A stretch of DNA of 64,000 bases. Origin: UBA9620 sp965220695. GTDB taxonomy: Bacteria > Acidobacteriota > Vicinamibacteria > Vicinamibacterales > UBA8438. Every line of letters begins with the position of its first letter. Position 1 is the stretch's first letter. Location of the stretch: contig OZ244838.1 in assembly GCA_965220695.1 (NCBI GenBank), positions 2,170,001-2,234,000 of the forward strand. The letters are read 5' to 3'. Under the pieces are notes generated by a model, which made no database searches, was not told the DNA's origin, and saw only the letters and a program-made list of their open reading frames with translations. This document shows positions 9,264 to 15,902 of the stretch, piece by piece. Position numbers and translations under genes: made by a program.

Positions 9264-10939
9264 CTCAGCGCCGTCTCCGATCCCTCCGATTCCGGCACGG
9301 GCGTCGGACGCATCAACCCCAATCCCAGAAATCGGCCCGACCCGAGCATCAGTGGACCGGCAACGGGTTCTTCAAACGTCAACGACGCGTGAACCAACTG
9401 GCGTCTCACGGGTCTGCCGTCACGCCCGTTCTGGCTGAAGGGCGGGAACTGCCGGGTGGCGCGACCGCCGACGAGGAACGCGGCCAGAGACACCTCCACA
9501 GCCGACGGCTCCGGCAGTCCGACGTGCACACAGGCAGCCGCTACCGTGGCCTCGGCCATCCTCCACGCCCTGGCGCTAGCTGCCGCAGAACCTCCACCCA
9601 GTCGACCGGGATGCTTCGGCAGCGCAAGGGGAGTGGCCGACGCCCAGTGACGCGACGGCCGGCGCCAAACTGCGGGCCGCAGGGAAGCAAGCGTGACGGG
9701 ACCGCGCAGCCTCGACATTTCGACAATTCCCTGTGATCCGAGGGTCAGCTTCAAGGTCGCGCCGGCGTTGTTCTCCCATTTGCCGATGGCGCGATAGAGC
9801 ACTCGCCGTGCAGCATCTCCAACCGTCTTCGGTACGGAGACCGCGATCCCGAGCAGACGGCCGTCGGCATGCGGAAAGCCGACATAAGGAAGCGGAACGA
9901 ATGCCACGTGTGGGGCTGCCGTGGGTGCTCCCTGCGGCAGGTGGCCGCTCAACTCTTCCGGAATCGGATCCGTCGCGTAGTGGAAAATGGCTGCGCGCAT
10001 CGCCGTCGCCAATTCCACCGCCCGGGTTGCCGGCACTGCTCGGGAGCGGTGAGTGAACTCGAAGACGACCCAATCGCCCGCGGTATCGGGTTCGTGCCGC
10101 CGCGTGTTCGCGTGTGGTGTCTCTTCGACGGCGCGGTAACGAACGTCGGTATGGGGCAGCGAGCGTGGTCTGAGACCGCGATGGCGCACGAACTGCCGCT
10201 CGAGCTCGCGGAGTTGACCGCGCCGCACGGCGCGCATGCTCTCGCCACGGTCACTGATTTCATGCGTGGCCTCGGGAGGATCCTGACTCACGCGGCAGGA
10301 CACCAGGGAGGACGAGTGCCCCAGTCTGGTGACACGCTGGAGCAACCGATCAATGTTGTCTATCATGTTCTCCGTCGGGGAAGCGCGCCAGAAAAACACG
10401 ACTCGGGTATCGTCGGGAGTGACGGAAGGATAGAACCGTTCCTGCTTGTTGCGCTGCTCCGGCAACATCTTGACCGCGGAAAGTACGTTCGTGTTGCCAG
10501 GGTGTCTAACCTGCGTCTCGACCTCTCGCACCTTGGCCAGCTTGCGCTGAAGCTTCGTCACCTTTCTGGTCACCTCGCCACCGGACGCCTCGAGCTCGGC
10601 ATGGAGCCGATCGATCAACTCGTAAATGCTGGCGGCCCGTCGTTCGTGCCAACTCCTGGAAACGATGGATGTGTCGTTGACCGGCACGAAGTGGGAGACC
10701 ACAGGTCGAGGCGTCGCGCCCGACGCGGAGATTGCCGGCGGCCCTTGCGATTCCAGCCACTCCAGAGCTTTCCGTTCTGCCGGATCCTGACCATCCTCGG
10801 CCCATGACGCGACGAGCGCAGAGAACAAACGCGCCGGGTGGGGCGGCCACTCGCACTGGCTGCGTTCGTTGTGGCAGGTAGCCACATACCGGCACGTGAG
10901 GAAGTTGACCTCAATGCCGAAGCGCTCTGCAGTGGACAT
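9260..10939 (-). CDS. csb2: Csb2 (Cas5-Cas6 fusion type) of type I-G
   Basis: This 559-residue protein belongs to the GSU0054/Csb2 family. The N-terminus (GIEVNFLTCRYVATCHN and the segment CEWPPHPARLFSALVASW) is diagnostic. The C-terminal part has a RAMP-type glycine-rich loop (LMLGSGRFLGLGLMRP), expected for the Cas6 half. In type I-G this protein is thought to combine the Cas5 role (binding the crRNA 5' handle) with Cas6 processing of the precursor. It starts three bases after the csb1 stop and overlaps cas3, so csb1-csb2-cas3-csb3-like form one operon. Length and termini look complete. Confidence 0.93.
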   Translation of the reverse strand: MSTAERFGIEVNFLTCRYVATCHNERSQCEWPPHPARLFSALVASWAEDGQDPAERKALEWLESQGPPAISASGATPRPVVSHFVPVNDTSIVSRSWHERRAASIYELIDRLHAELEASGGEVTRKVTKLQRKLAKVREVETQVRHPGNTNVLSAVKMLPEQRNKQERFYPSVTPDDTRVVFFWRASPTENMIDNIDRLLQRVTRLGHSSSLVSCRVSQDPPEATHEISDRGESMRAVRRGQLRELERQFVRHRGLRPRSLPHTDVRYRAVEETPHANTRRHEPDTAGDWVVFEFTHRSRAVPATRAVELATAMRAAIFHYATDPIPEELSGHLPQGAPTAAPHVAFVPLPYVGFPHADGRLLGIAVSVPKTVGDAARRVLYRAIGKWENNAGATLKLTLGSQGIVEMSRLRGPVTLASLRPAVWRRPSRHWASATPLALPKHPGRLGGGSAAASARAWRMAEATVAAACVHVGLPEPSAVEVSLAAFLVGGRATRQFPPFSQNGRDGRPVRRQLVHASLTFEEPVAGPLMLGSGRFLGLGLMRPTPVPESEGSETALS

Positions 10940-10942
10940 CGT

Positions 10943-12196
10943 TCATCCCGTGGGTTGCTCGGTTGCCGAGACCTTGCGACTGCGGCGAATCAGTTCAAGC
11001 AGTTTCGGGGCGGGAACGAGACGAATGTCACCGGTCGCCCAGCCGATTCCCTTCCTTTCCGCGTCGGCCGCCGCGGTGGAGAGAATCTCGGTGGCCGTTT
11101 CCCGATCTACTGCCGTGTCGTCGGCAGGCGAGCCATCCCGGCGCAGAAACTCGAGTCGCGGGGGATGGGTCGGAATCAGCAAACAGCGCGAACGGAGATC
11201 GAAGTCGGTCTCGTACTGGTACGCGACCGCTGCGACGCCAAGTGCCGCGATCGCGGTGCGGGCGGCCGATTCGGCGCTACGGTCGAATCCCTTGAATCGC
11301 AGCCGACGCAGGGTGGCAAACGAGATCACCGTGGTCTGCACGCCTCTGGAAATCGTCACTCCGCCGGCCCGGGCGTCTATCGAGGGTGCGATGTTTCCGT
11401 GGTTGATCTTCGACGGTTGCCCGGCCTCGCCACTCGCGCTGCCCCGCGAAGCGGGAACAGGGTGCCCCTTGCTGTCCCGTTCGGCCGTCGCGGCATCGTG
11501 TGTCCACACCTCGTCCGGGTCAGCACTGTTGAACACGCGATCCTCCGAGGCGACCTTCTCGATCTGCAATGGATCGATGCGACTGCCCACCTTCTTTCCG
11601 ACCGAAGCACCGAGACCCACGATCTCCGACACGTACGCCCGCTGGAACTTCGATCCCAGCCCGCCCTTCGGTCCTGTGGAATCCCACATGCCGAACAGCA
11701 GGGACGTAGGCGAATAGCGGAACAGATTCGTCGCATTGCGCGGTGTGGCGTCGGTAATGGCTCGCCCGACATCCGAAAGGCGGAACAACGTGCCGTCGAG
11801 CAGACTGTCACGGAAGACGGCGTCCGCCAGCCGGTGGGGCGCTTCCAGTACGGTCAGCTTGTCGTAGTCCGTCACCCCGCCGTCCTCGGAAAAATCGACG
11901 TACGGGACGGGGAACTTCAACTCGCCGTGCTCCCAGCCTTCAAGCAGGGCCAACTCCGCGCGGTTTGCCTGCGATGCGACGGAATCCAACAGGACCGTGG
12001 TGGACACGCGGTCGCCGTCGCCGAGTCGGCGTTCTTCGACTGCGTACTTGTGATCGGTTCGTCCGTCCACCGCGTACGACGGCGGGAAGACCTTGTCTCC
12101 CTCGCCGCCAGCGGGTTGCAGCGTCACACGGGATCTCAGGGCGACCGCATCGCCGGCGACGGCGCTACGGAGCCGCTCGAAACTCAATCGGGGCAT
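10943..12196 (-). CDS. csb1: Csb1 (Cas7 backbone subunit) of type I-G
   Basis: This 417-residue protein matches the GSU0053/Csb1 family, the Cas7-type backbone that lines the crRNA in the type I-G effector. Recognisable segments are LQPAGGEGDKVFPPSYA near the N-terminus, FRYSPTSLLFGMWDSTGPKG in the middle, and LRRLRFKGFD later. ATG 12196 is supported by a good ribosome binding site (AAGGAG) six bases upstream. It is the first intact gene of the interference operon. A short reading-frame tail overlaps its start by 13 bases. No frameshift or missing segment is apparent. Confidence 0.93.
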   Translation of the reverse strand: MPRLSFERLRSAVAGDAVALRSRVTLQPAGGEGDKVFPPSYAVDGRTDHKYAVEERRLGDGDRVSTTVLLDSVASQANRAELALLEGWEHGELKFPVPYVDFSEDGGVTDYDKLTVLEAPHRLADAVFRDSLLDGTLFRLSDVGRAITDATPRNATNLFRYSPTSLLFGMWDSTGPKGGLGSKFQRAYVSEIVGLGASVGKKVGSRIDPLQIEKVASEDRVFNSADPDEVWTHDAATAERDSKGHPVPASRGSASGEAGQPSKINHGNIAPSIDARAGGVTISRGVQTTVISFATLRRLRFKGFDRSAESAARTAIAALGVAAVAYQYETDFDLRSRCLLIPTHPPRLEFLRRDGSPADDTAVDRETATEILSTAAADAERKGIGWATGDIRLVPAPKLLELIRRSRKVSATEQPTG

Positions 12197-12348
12197 GCTT
12201 TCTCCTTCAGTTTGTCGACCACGAAGATCTTGTCCCCAAGTCCACCGGCCGCCTGATACGACGAATGGCCGCGTGGTTTGACATCGCGCCGATCTGTTGT
12301 GGCGATTCCCGTATCGTACTCATTGACGATCTTCCGTTTCGTGAGGGA
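12184..12348 (-). pseudogene. C-terminal fragment of a lost cas gene
   Basis: An open stretch of about 54 codons, ending KIFVVDKLKEKACPD and stopping inside csb1, reads like the C-terminal tail of a larger protein that was translationally coupled to csb1. No good start codon lies in frame. It follows the broken cas3 copy in a different frame. One reading is that an ancestral cas3-cas8(csx17)-csb1 operon suffered a deletion that joined the 5' part of cas3 to the 3' end of the next gene. Its family is not recognised. Confidence 0.35.
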
Positions 12349-12365
12349 TCCTGGTTCGGGTGACC

Positions 12366-12821
12366 TCACGCCGGCCGGGCCGCCCGGGACGAGGCGTACC
12401 CGCGCATGAGTGCACGGCTCAGCAGCATGTCCTGAGTACCGACGATCACCGCAGGGCGCTCTGGCGTCTCGATCCACCCGTCGGCGTCCACCCCGCCCAT
12501 GAGCACGTGCACGTCCTGAGGCCGCGGGATCCGGTTCGCATCGTCCACTTCAGCCTTCAGCCTCCCAAACCAGTCCTTGAGGACGTCGGCCGTCTGCTCG
12601 ACGAGCGTCCGCATCGGCAGGCACCAGACCAGACGGCGGGGCGTGGCGTCGGGGCTCCCTAACCGGTGCGCCGCCCACCCGAGCGTCACGGCAGCCGTCT
12701 TTCCCGATCCAGTCGGCGCAATCAGAACCTGCGGCCACGCATCGGTCATGAGCGCGAGTTGCGACCCGTCAGGCTGACAATCCGCGCCGAACACGATTCG
12801 ATAAATGGCTGCGCCGTCCAA
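12366..12821 (-). pseudogene. Truncated second cas3 (N-terminal helicase part)
   Basis: These 151 codons encode only the start of a Cas3 helicase. Motif I reads LIAPTGSGKTAAVTLGW, the Ia-like region reads RRLVWCLPMRTLVEQTADVL, and the segment VIVGTQDMLLSRALMRGYAS is where type I-G and I-C Cas3 proteins approach motif II. The frame then ends at 12366 before any DExH box. The start is TTG 12821 with GGAG eight bases upstream. It differs clearly from the intact cas3 downstream, so it is a remnant of another subtype or lineage rather than a recent duplicate. It now leads the interference operon and could still be transcribed. Confidence 0.75.
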
Positions 12822-13115
12822 GTGATGACTCCTGGCGGGATCCGTCCGAAAGCGTCAAATCATACCGGATCGGCAATCACGCGCCCGCAAGCATGCGCTC
12901 ATTCAGCGGGCAACCCTCGCCAACGACCCGATGTCGGCCTCTTCGCCAGCATGGCCAGCGGGGCGACAAGTCTATCCGGAGCCCACTGTCAGAACCTGTC
13001 AATCGGTGGACCGTCGTCAACTTGCGCGGTGTCCGGCGCAGGTCGCGCGGCCTCCATGAAATGCGGTCGACGCCGATCCGATCTGTGTCATACTTATCCA
13101 AGTCATACTCATACA
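12822..13115. promoter_or_regulatory. Divergent promoter region: cas operon and vapBC
   Basis: This intergenic region should hold the promoter of the minus-strand cas operon and the plus-strand vapBC pair. For the cas operon, a perfect -35 (TTGACA, minus strand, 13002-12997) is visible but no convincing -10 follows. For vapBC, TCATACT occurs twice as direct repeats (13088-13094 and 13103-13109). The second contains a CATACT -10-like hexamer that ends only six bases before ATG 13116, which suggests a leaderless transcript with overlapping operator half-sites. A weak CRISPR-repeat-like stretch lies at 13030-13064. All assignments here are by eye. Confidence 0.4.
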
Positions 13116-13346
13116 ATGCGAATAACTTCAAAGGGCCAGGTGACCATCCCTCAGCCGCTCAGACTGAAGTTCGGGCTGCTTCCCCACACGGACGTCACCT
13201 TCGACGAGAGTGACGGCGGCGTGGTGGTCCGGCCGGTGCTGAGCAAACGGGCGCTTGTCGAGAAACGTCTCCGTCAAGCGCGCGGCGCCGCCGACGGCGA
13301 ACTCGGCGCCGATGATGTCCTGCGACTCACGCGTGGAGACGAGTGA
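13116..13346 (+). CDS. vapB: AbrB/SpoVT-type antitoxin (VapB)
   Basis: This is a 76-residue swapped-hairpin AbrB-family antitoxin. The N-terminal signature MRITSKGQVTIPQPLRLKFG is classic for this DNA-binding fold, which represses its own operon and neutralises the partner toxin through its C-terminal tail. Its stop codon abuts the toxin start codon (TGA-GTG), so the pair is translationally coupled. ATG 13116 begins exactly at the conserved N-terminus. The open frame extends upstream, but only through unrelated intergenic sequence. The pair sits between the interference and adaptation modules of the CRISPR-Cas locus. Confidence 0.92.
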   Translation: MRITSKGQVTIPQPLRLKFGLLPHTDVTFDESDGGVVVRPVLSKRALVEKRLRQARGAADGELGADDVLRLTRGDE

Positions 13347-13757
13347 GTGTTCCTGGTGGACACCAATGTCCTGCTCGACATCTTCACGAACGATGCCAAA
13401 TGGCGTTCCTGGTCCGAGCGTGCGATCAGCGACGCGCTTGTTGCCGGGCCCGTTGCCGTAAATGCGATCATCTACGCCGAGACGTCGCTCGCATTCGCCG
13501 ATGCGGACACCTTGGACAGACATCTGGACGCCCTGATGCTCGTGCGTCTGCCGCTCCCGTACGGCGCCGCGTTCAGAGCGGGGCGTGCGTTCCTCCGATA
13601 CCGGCGTGCCGGCGGCGCGCGATCTGCGCCGTTGCCCGACTTCTATATCGGCGCCCACGCCGAGGCAGACCGCCTGACGCTTCTCACAAGAGATGCGGGC
13701 CGCTACGAACGGTACTTTCCGTCCGTGCAACTGGTGACACCAGAAAACTCATCCTGA
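13347..13757 (+). CDS. vapC: PIN-domain toxin (VapC)
   Basis: This 136-residue PIN-domain ribonuclease toxin starts at GTG 13347, immediately after the antitoxin stop. The acidic active-site positions are visible: Asp in FLVDTNVLLDIF, Glu in NAIIYAETSLAF, and Asp in PLPDFYIGAHAEADRL followed by LLTRDAGRYERYFP. Family members cleave tRNA or rRNA when freed from their antitoxin. The gene appears complete and active. It is one of three VapBC-like units in this window, two of which flank the solo CRISPR repeat. Confidence 0.92.
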   Translation: MFLVDTNVLLDIFTNDAKWRSWSERAISDALVAGPVAVNAIIYAETSLAFADADTLDRHLDALMLVRLPLPYGAAFRAGRAFLRYRRAGGARSAPLPDFYIGAHAEADRLTLLTRDAGRYERYFPSVQLVTPENSS

Positions 13758-13854
13758 CTTGCCCGTCAATTGAACTTCTGAATCGGGAGCAGCCAACCAC
13801 CAACGTGTGCAGTTTTCGGATGCCACGAATGGGAGATCTACGGTTCCCTCCAAC

Positions 13855-13890
13855 AATTCCGCGAGGATTTCCCCGCGGCCTCATGGAAGC
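13855..13890 (+). repeat. Solitary degenerate CRISPR repeat
   Basis: These 36 bases match the array repeat at 32 of 36 positions and have the same orientation. The differences are at repeat positions 1 (G to A), 10 (G to A), 14 (C to T) and 31 (T to G). The 3' part CCCCGCGGCCTCATGGAAGC is almost unchanged. It stands alone, about 4.2 kb from the array, between vapC and an unknown ORF. The stem mismatch at position 10 weakens but does not abolish the hairpin. It could be the relic of a former array, or a CRISPR-like guide that acts on a cas or toxin promoter. No second repeat of similar quality lies one spacer length away. Confidence 0.85.
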
Positions 13891-13957
13891 TTCGACAGCC
13901 CAATAGCCCGAAGGCCAGTGGCGGCCAGCCGAGACCGGCGCGTGCACTATACACATC

Positions 13958-14470
13958 ATGAAGATCGCCACCGGCCAGGTCCAAGAGACCAGCGAGCCGC
14001 CGCGCGACCCGAAGGCCGACCACGCCGACGCCAGCTGGCGCCCGAGTCATGCGGCGAAGGCGCGTGGCAAGTCAGACTCGCGAGTGCCGGAAGGTGACCG
14101 CGACGACGACGGCTGCTGTGCGGTCGGGGAAGGCGTGACCACAGAGAGACGGCTGAGCCCGCAGGAATCGGCTGACCCCTTGAAGCGGATCTACGAGCTG
14201 TACGACGATGACGGCCAAGTAGCCGGGGGGATGTTCGGGTTGCACTTCGGCGATCAGATGGAAGCTGGCAGCACGGAACGGTCACTCAACACAATCGCAG
14301 AGGTTGCCAATTTGACGTATGGGGCCGACGTCAACGTCGCGTTCAAGAAGGCCCCTCACGTGAATGAGATCTTTGCTCGCGCAGCAGCGGGCAAAGCCCA
14401 ACAACAAGCACTGGAGACAATCGACGCGATGTGCGAGGATGCCGCGGCCGAGACGTACGAGATGAAGTAG
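13958..14470 (+). CDS. Hypothetical protein, 170 residues
   Basis: This ORF is not recognised. Its codon third positions are GC-rich like those of real genes here. The N-terminal 60 residues are charged and low in hydrophobics. The C-terminal half (GGMFGLHFGDQMEAGS, then helical stretches ending AMCEDAAAETYEMK) could be a small helical domain. ATG 13958 lies seven to ten bases after a TATACA hexamer, so a leaderless start is possible. An alternative is a shorter gene starting at a later Met. It lies immediately downstream of the solo CRISPR repeat and could be its target or partner, but nothing in the sequence proves this. Confidence 0.45.
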   Translation: MKIATGQVQETSEPPRDPKADHADASWRPSHAAKARGKSDSRVPEGDRDDDGCCAVGEGVTTERRLSPQESADPLKRIYELYDDDGQVAGGMFGLHFGDQMEAGSTERSLNTIAEVANLTYGADVNVAFKKAPHVNEIFARAAAGKAQQQALETIDAMCEDAAAETYEMK

Positions 14471-14551
14471 TGCGAGTGGTGGGACCACAATGACCCGGTC
14501 AGGGGCCGACCGATTGCTGCCACCGGTGCGCCGGTTCACTTCTCGACCTCT

Positions 14552-14992
14552 TCATTCGGGCCACGTCTCCAGGCCCTCGGCCGTAGCTGCTTCGCGCAGC
14601 TCGTTGTCGAAGCATGCGAACACAATCCTGTCGTCCGTGCCTTCGGCAATCCCCAGCCACTCGAGCGCCGCTGCGAGTTGTGCGGCGTCGTAGCCTCGTA
14701 GGTCGTGGTGCCAAGCCAACGCGCCTGCCCGCGCGGTCAACGCGTCCGTCACCCCGATTCTCGTGAAATCATCCCAATCGTCCAGGAACTCCTGCTCGGC
14801 CTGATGAGCATCGTGCTGGTCCATCCGCTGCTCCCGCACGGCCTTTGCCAAGGCGGCCGCTACCTCCACGCGCGTGATCAGAACTGTTCCGACAGTTGAC
14901 GCCTCTTCCAGCCTCTCCAGTACCGCCTCCGACTCGTCCTCCTCGACATAGCGCTTGAACAGGGCACTCGTGTCAGCGTAGAGCAACGTCAC
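14552..14992 (-). CDS. PIN-domain toxin (VapC-like)
   Basis: This 146-residue PIN protein begins at GTG 14992, which overlaps the antitoxin stop by four bases (GTGA). The first acidic motif is LLYADTSALFKRYVEEDES, the central Glu sits in ITRVEVAAALAKA, and the C-terminal motif is LRGYDAAQLAAALEW followed by IVFACFDNELREAA. It therefore looks catalytically intact. Together with the Phd-like gene it forms a type II toxin-antitoxin operon that is convergent with the unknown ORF and divergent from the cas4-cas1 gene. The long open frame upstream of 14992 is the antitoxin region read in another frame. Confidence 0.9.
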   Translation of the reverse strand: MTLLYADTSALFKRYVEEDESEAVLERLEEASTVGTVLITRVEVAAALAKAVREQRMDQHDAHQAEQEFLDDWDDFTRIGVTDALTARAGALAWHHDLRGYDAAQLAAALEWLGIAEGTDDRIVFACFDNELREAATAEGLETWPE

Positions 14993-15249
14993 CTGCGGTT
15001 CTCCTTGACGATATCGGCCATGCTGCCGCCCCCCCGCAGGCGCGCCTTCGGCTTCGTCCTCTTCAGCCGTTGCCCGCTCCAGGCGATTGCCGGGTCGTTC
15101 GTCGAGTCGCTCGCTCCCGGCTCTGGGATGAGGCGTGCAACCCGATGCCCTTCGTCCGTCAGGAGGAGCGTCGTGCCCCTCCTGACCTCTTCCAGGCACC
15201 CGCTCGGGTTCGTTTCGAGTTCCTGAATCCTGATGCGTCGCTCTCGCAT
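14989..15249 (-). CDS. Phd/YefM-type antitoxin
   Basis: This 86-residue antitoxin has the prevent-host-death pattern: MRERRIRIQELETNPSGCLE at the N-terminus, then RRGTTLLLTDEGHRVARLIP in the DNA-binding and dimer region, and a basic, flexible, toxin-binding tail. ATG 15249 is preceded by a purine-rich GGGGGAAGAG, a good ribosome binding site. It overlaps its partner PIN toxin by four bases. A copy of a dispersed 20-base motif lies about 50 bases upstream of the start (15294-15315). Confidence 0.85.
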   Translation of the reverse strand: MRERRIRIQELETNPSGCLEEVRRGTTLLLTDEGHRVARLIPEPGASDSTNDPAIAWSGQRLKRTKPKARLRGGGSMADIVKENRR

Positions 15250-15593
15250 CTCTTCCCCCTGTGTCTCTACTCTAGCTGAAGTCTGGCCCATCCAGGAGTC
15301 TGCGCCGCAGAAGAAAGGAGGCGACAACGGAGGCCAGCCGACGACGTTGACGAGATGGCGGTCGAGTTCGGGGGTTCTTCCTTGACCATCGCGCACCAGA
15401 TTCGGAACCACGGAATCGCACAGATTGGATCGCGGTAGACCGCAGGGGGGTTTCGGCCCTCGTGCGTCAACGCGACTGGCGAGCCGCCCGTGAACGTTCA
15501 TGCGGCACTGCTTGATTCGCGTCGGTTGCCGCTGGCGCCACGACTTGGTTGACCAAGTCGTTACATCAGACCATCCTGGAATGCAGGGCCGCG
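15250..15593. other. Intergenic with one dispersed-motif copy
   Basis: There is no gene in these 344 bases between the Phd antitoxin and the broken antitoxin. The only notable item is the motif CCAGGAGTCTGCGCCGCAGA at about 15294-15313. It matches the ends of the palindromic element at 45895-46060 almost exactly, with the same polarity relative to the downstream gene. The rest shows no repeat or convincing promoter. Confidence 0.5.
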
Positions 15594-15811
15594 GTGAACG
15601 TCGACGAACCTTCAACTCAGCTCTCCAAACTCCTCGAACGAGTGGGCAGGCGAGGGAATTGTCGTCGCAACGTCGAGCACGCCGTACGCTCGGTTGGTGC
15701 CGGTGGATCCACCGCAGGAGCGCGTGCTTGGACGCTATCGCGATCGCGACGGTGACGTCCCGGACTCGGTCTTCAAACCGCTCGACGAGGATGATCTGGC
15801 GACCTGGGAGA
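15594..15811 (+). pseudogene. Frameshifted Phd-type antitoxin
   Basis: One frame reads AVNVDEPSTQLSKLLERVGR from GTG 15594, the usual start of a Phd antitoxin. After GGGCAGGCGAGG near 15645 the frame must shift by one base to continue as GEGIVVATSSTPYARLVPVD and then the typical tail RVLGRYRDRDGDVPDSVF and PLDEDDLATWE. Together they make a normal full-length antitoxin of about 72 residues with a single frameshift. No PIN toxin follows; cas4-cas1 begins 90 bases later. This is probably the remnant of a third toxin-antitoxin unit at this spot, or a sequencing error in a solitary antitoxin. Confidence 0.65.
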
Positions 15812-15902
15812 TTCCTGTTGATTCCGGGCCAGATTTCCCAGTCAGCGCCCTATGGCGAACGACCGCAGCTGCCGAAACACGCGGGTACCGGAGGTCGCCG
15901 CC

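Noticed and set aside
7638..9392. 584-codon plus-strand ORF opposite cas3
   Set aside because: Antisense shadow; the minus strand carries all Cas3 motifs.
10838..12256. 472-codon plus-strand ORF opposite csb1
   Set aside because: Antisense shadow of csb1, with no recognisable motif.
13926..13961. Second degenerate repeat one spacer length after the solo repeat
   Set aside because: Only TCATGAAG resembles the repeat end; the palindromic core is missing.
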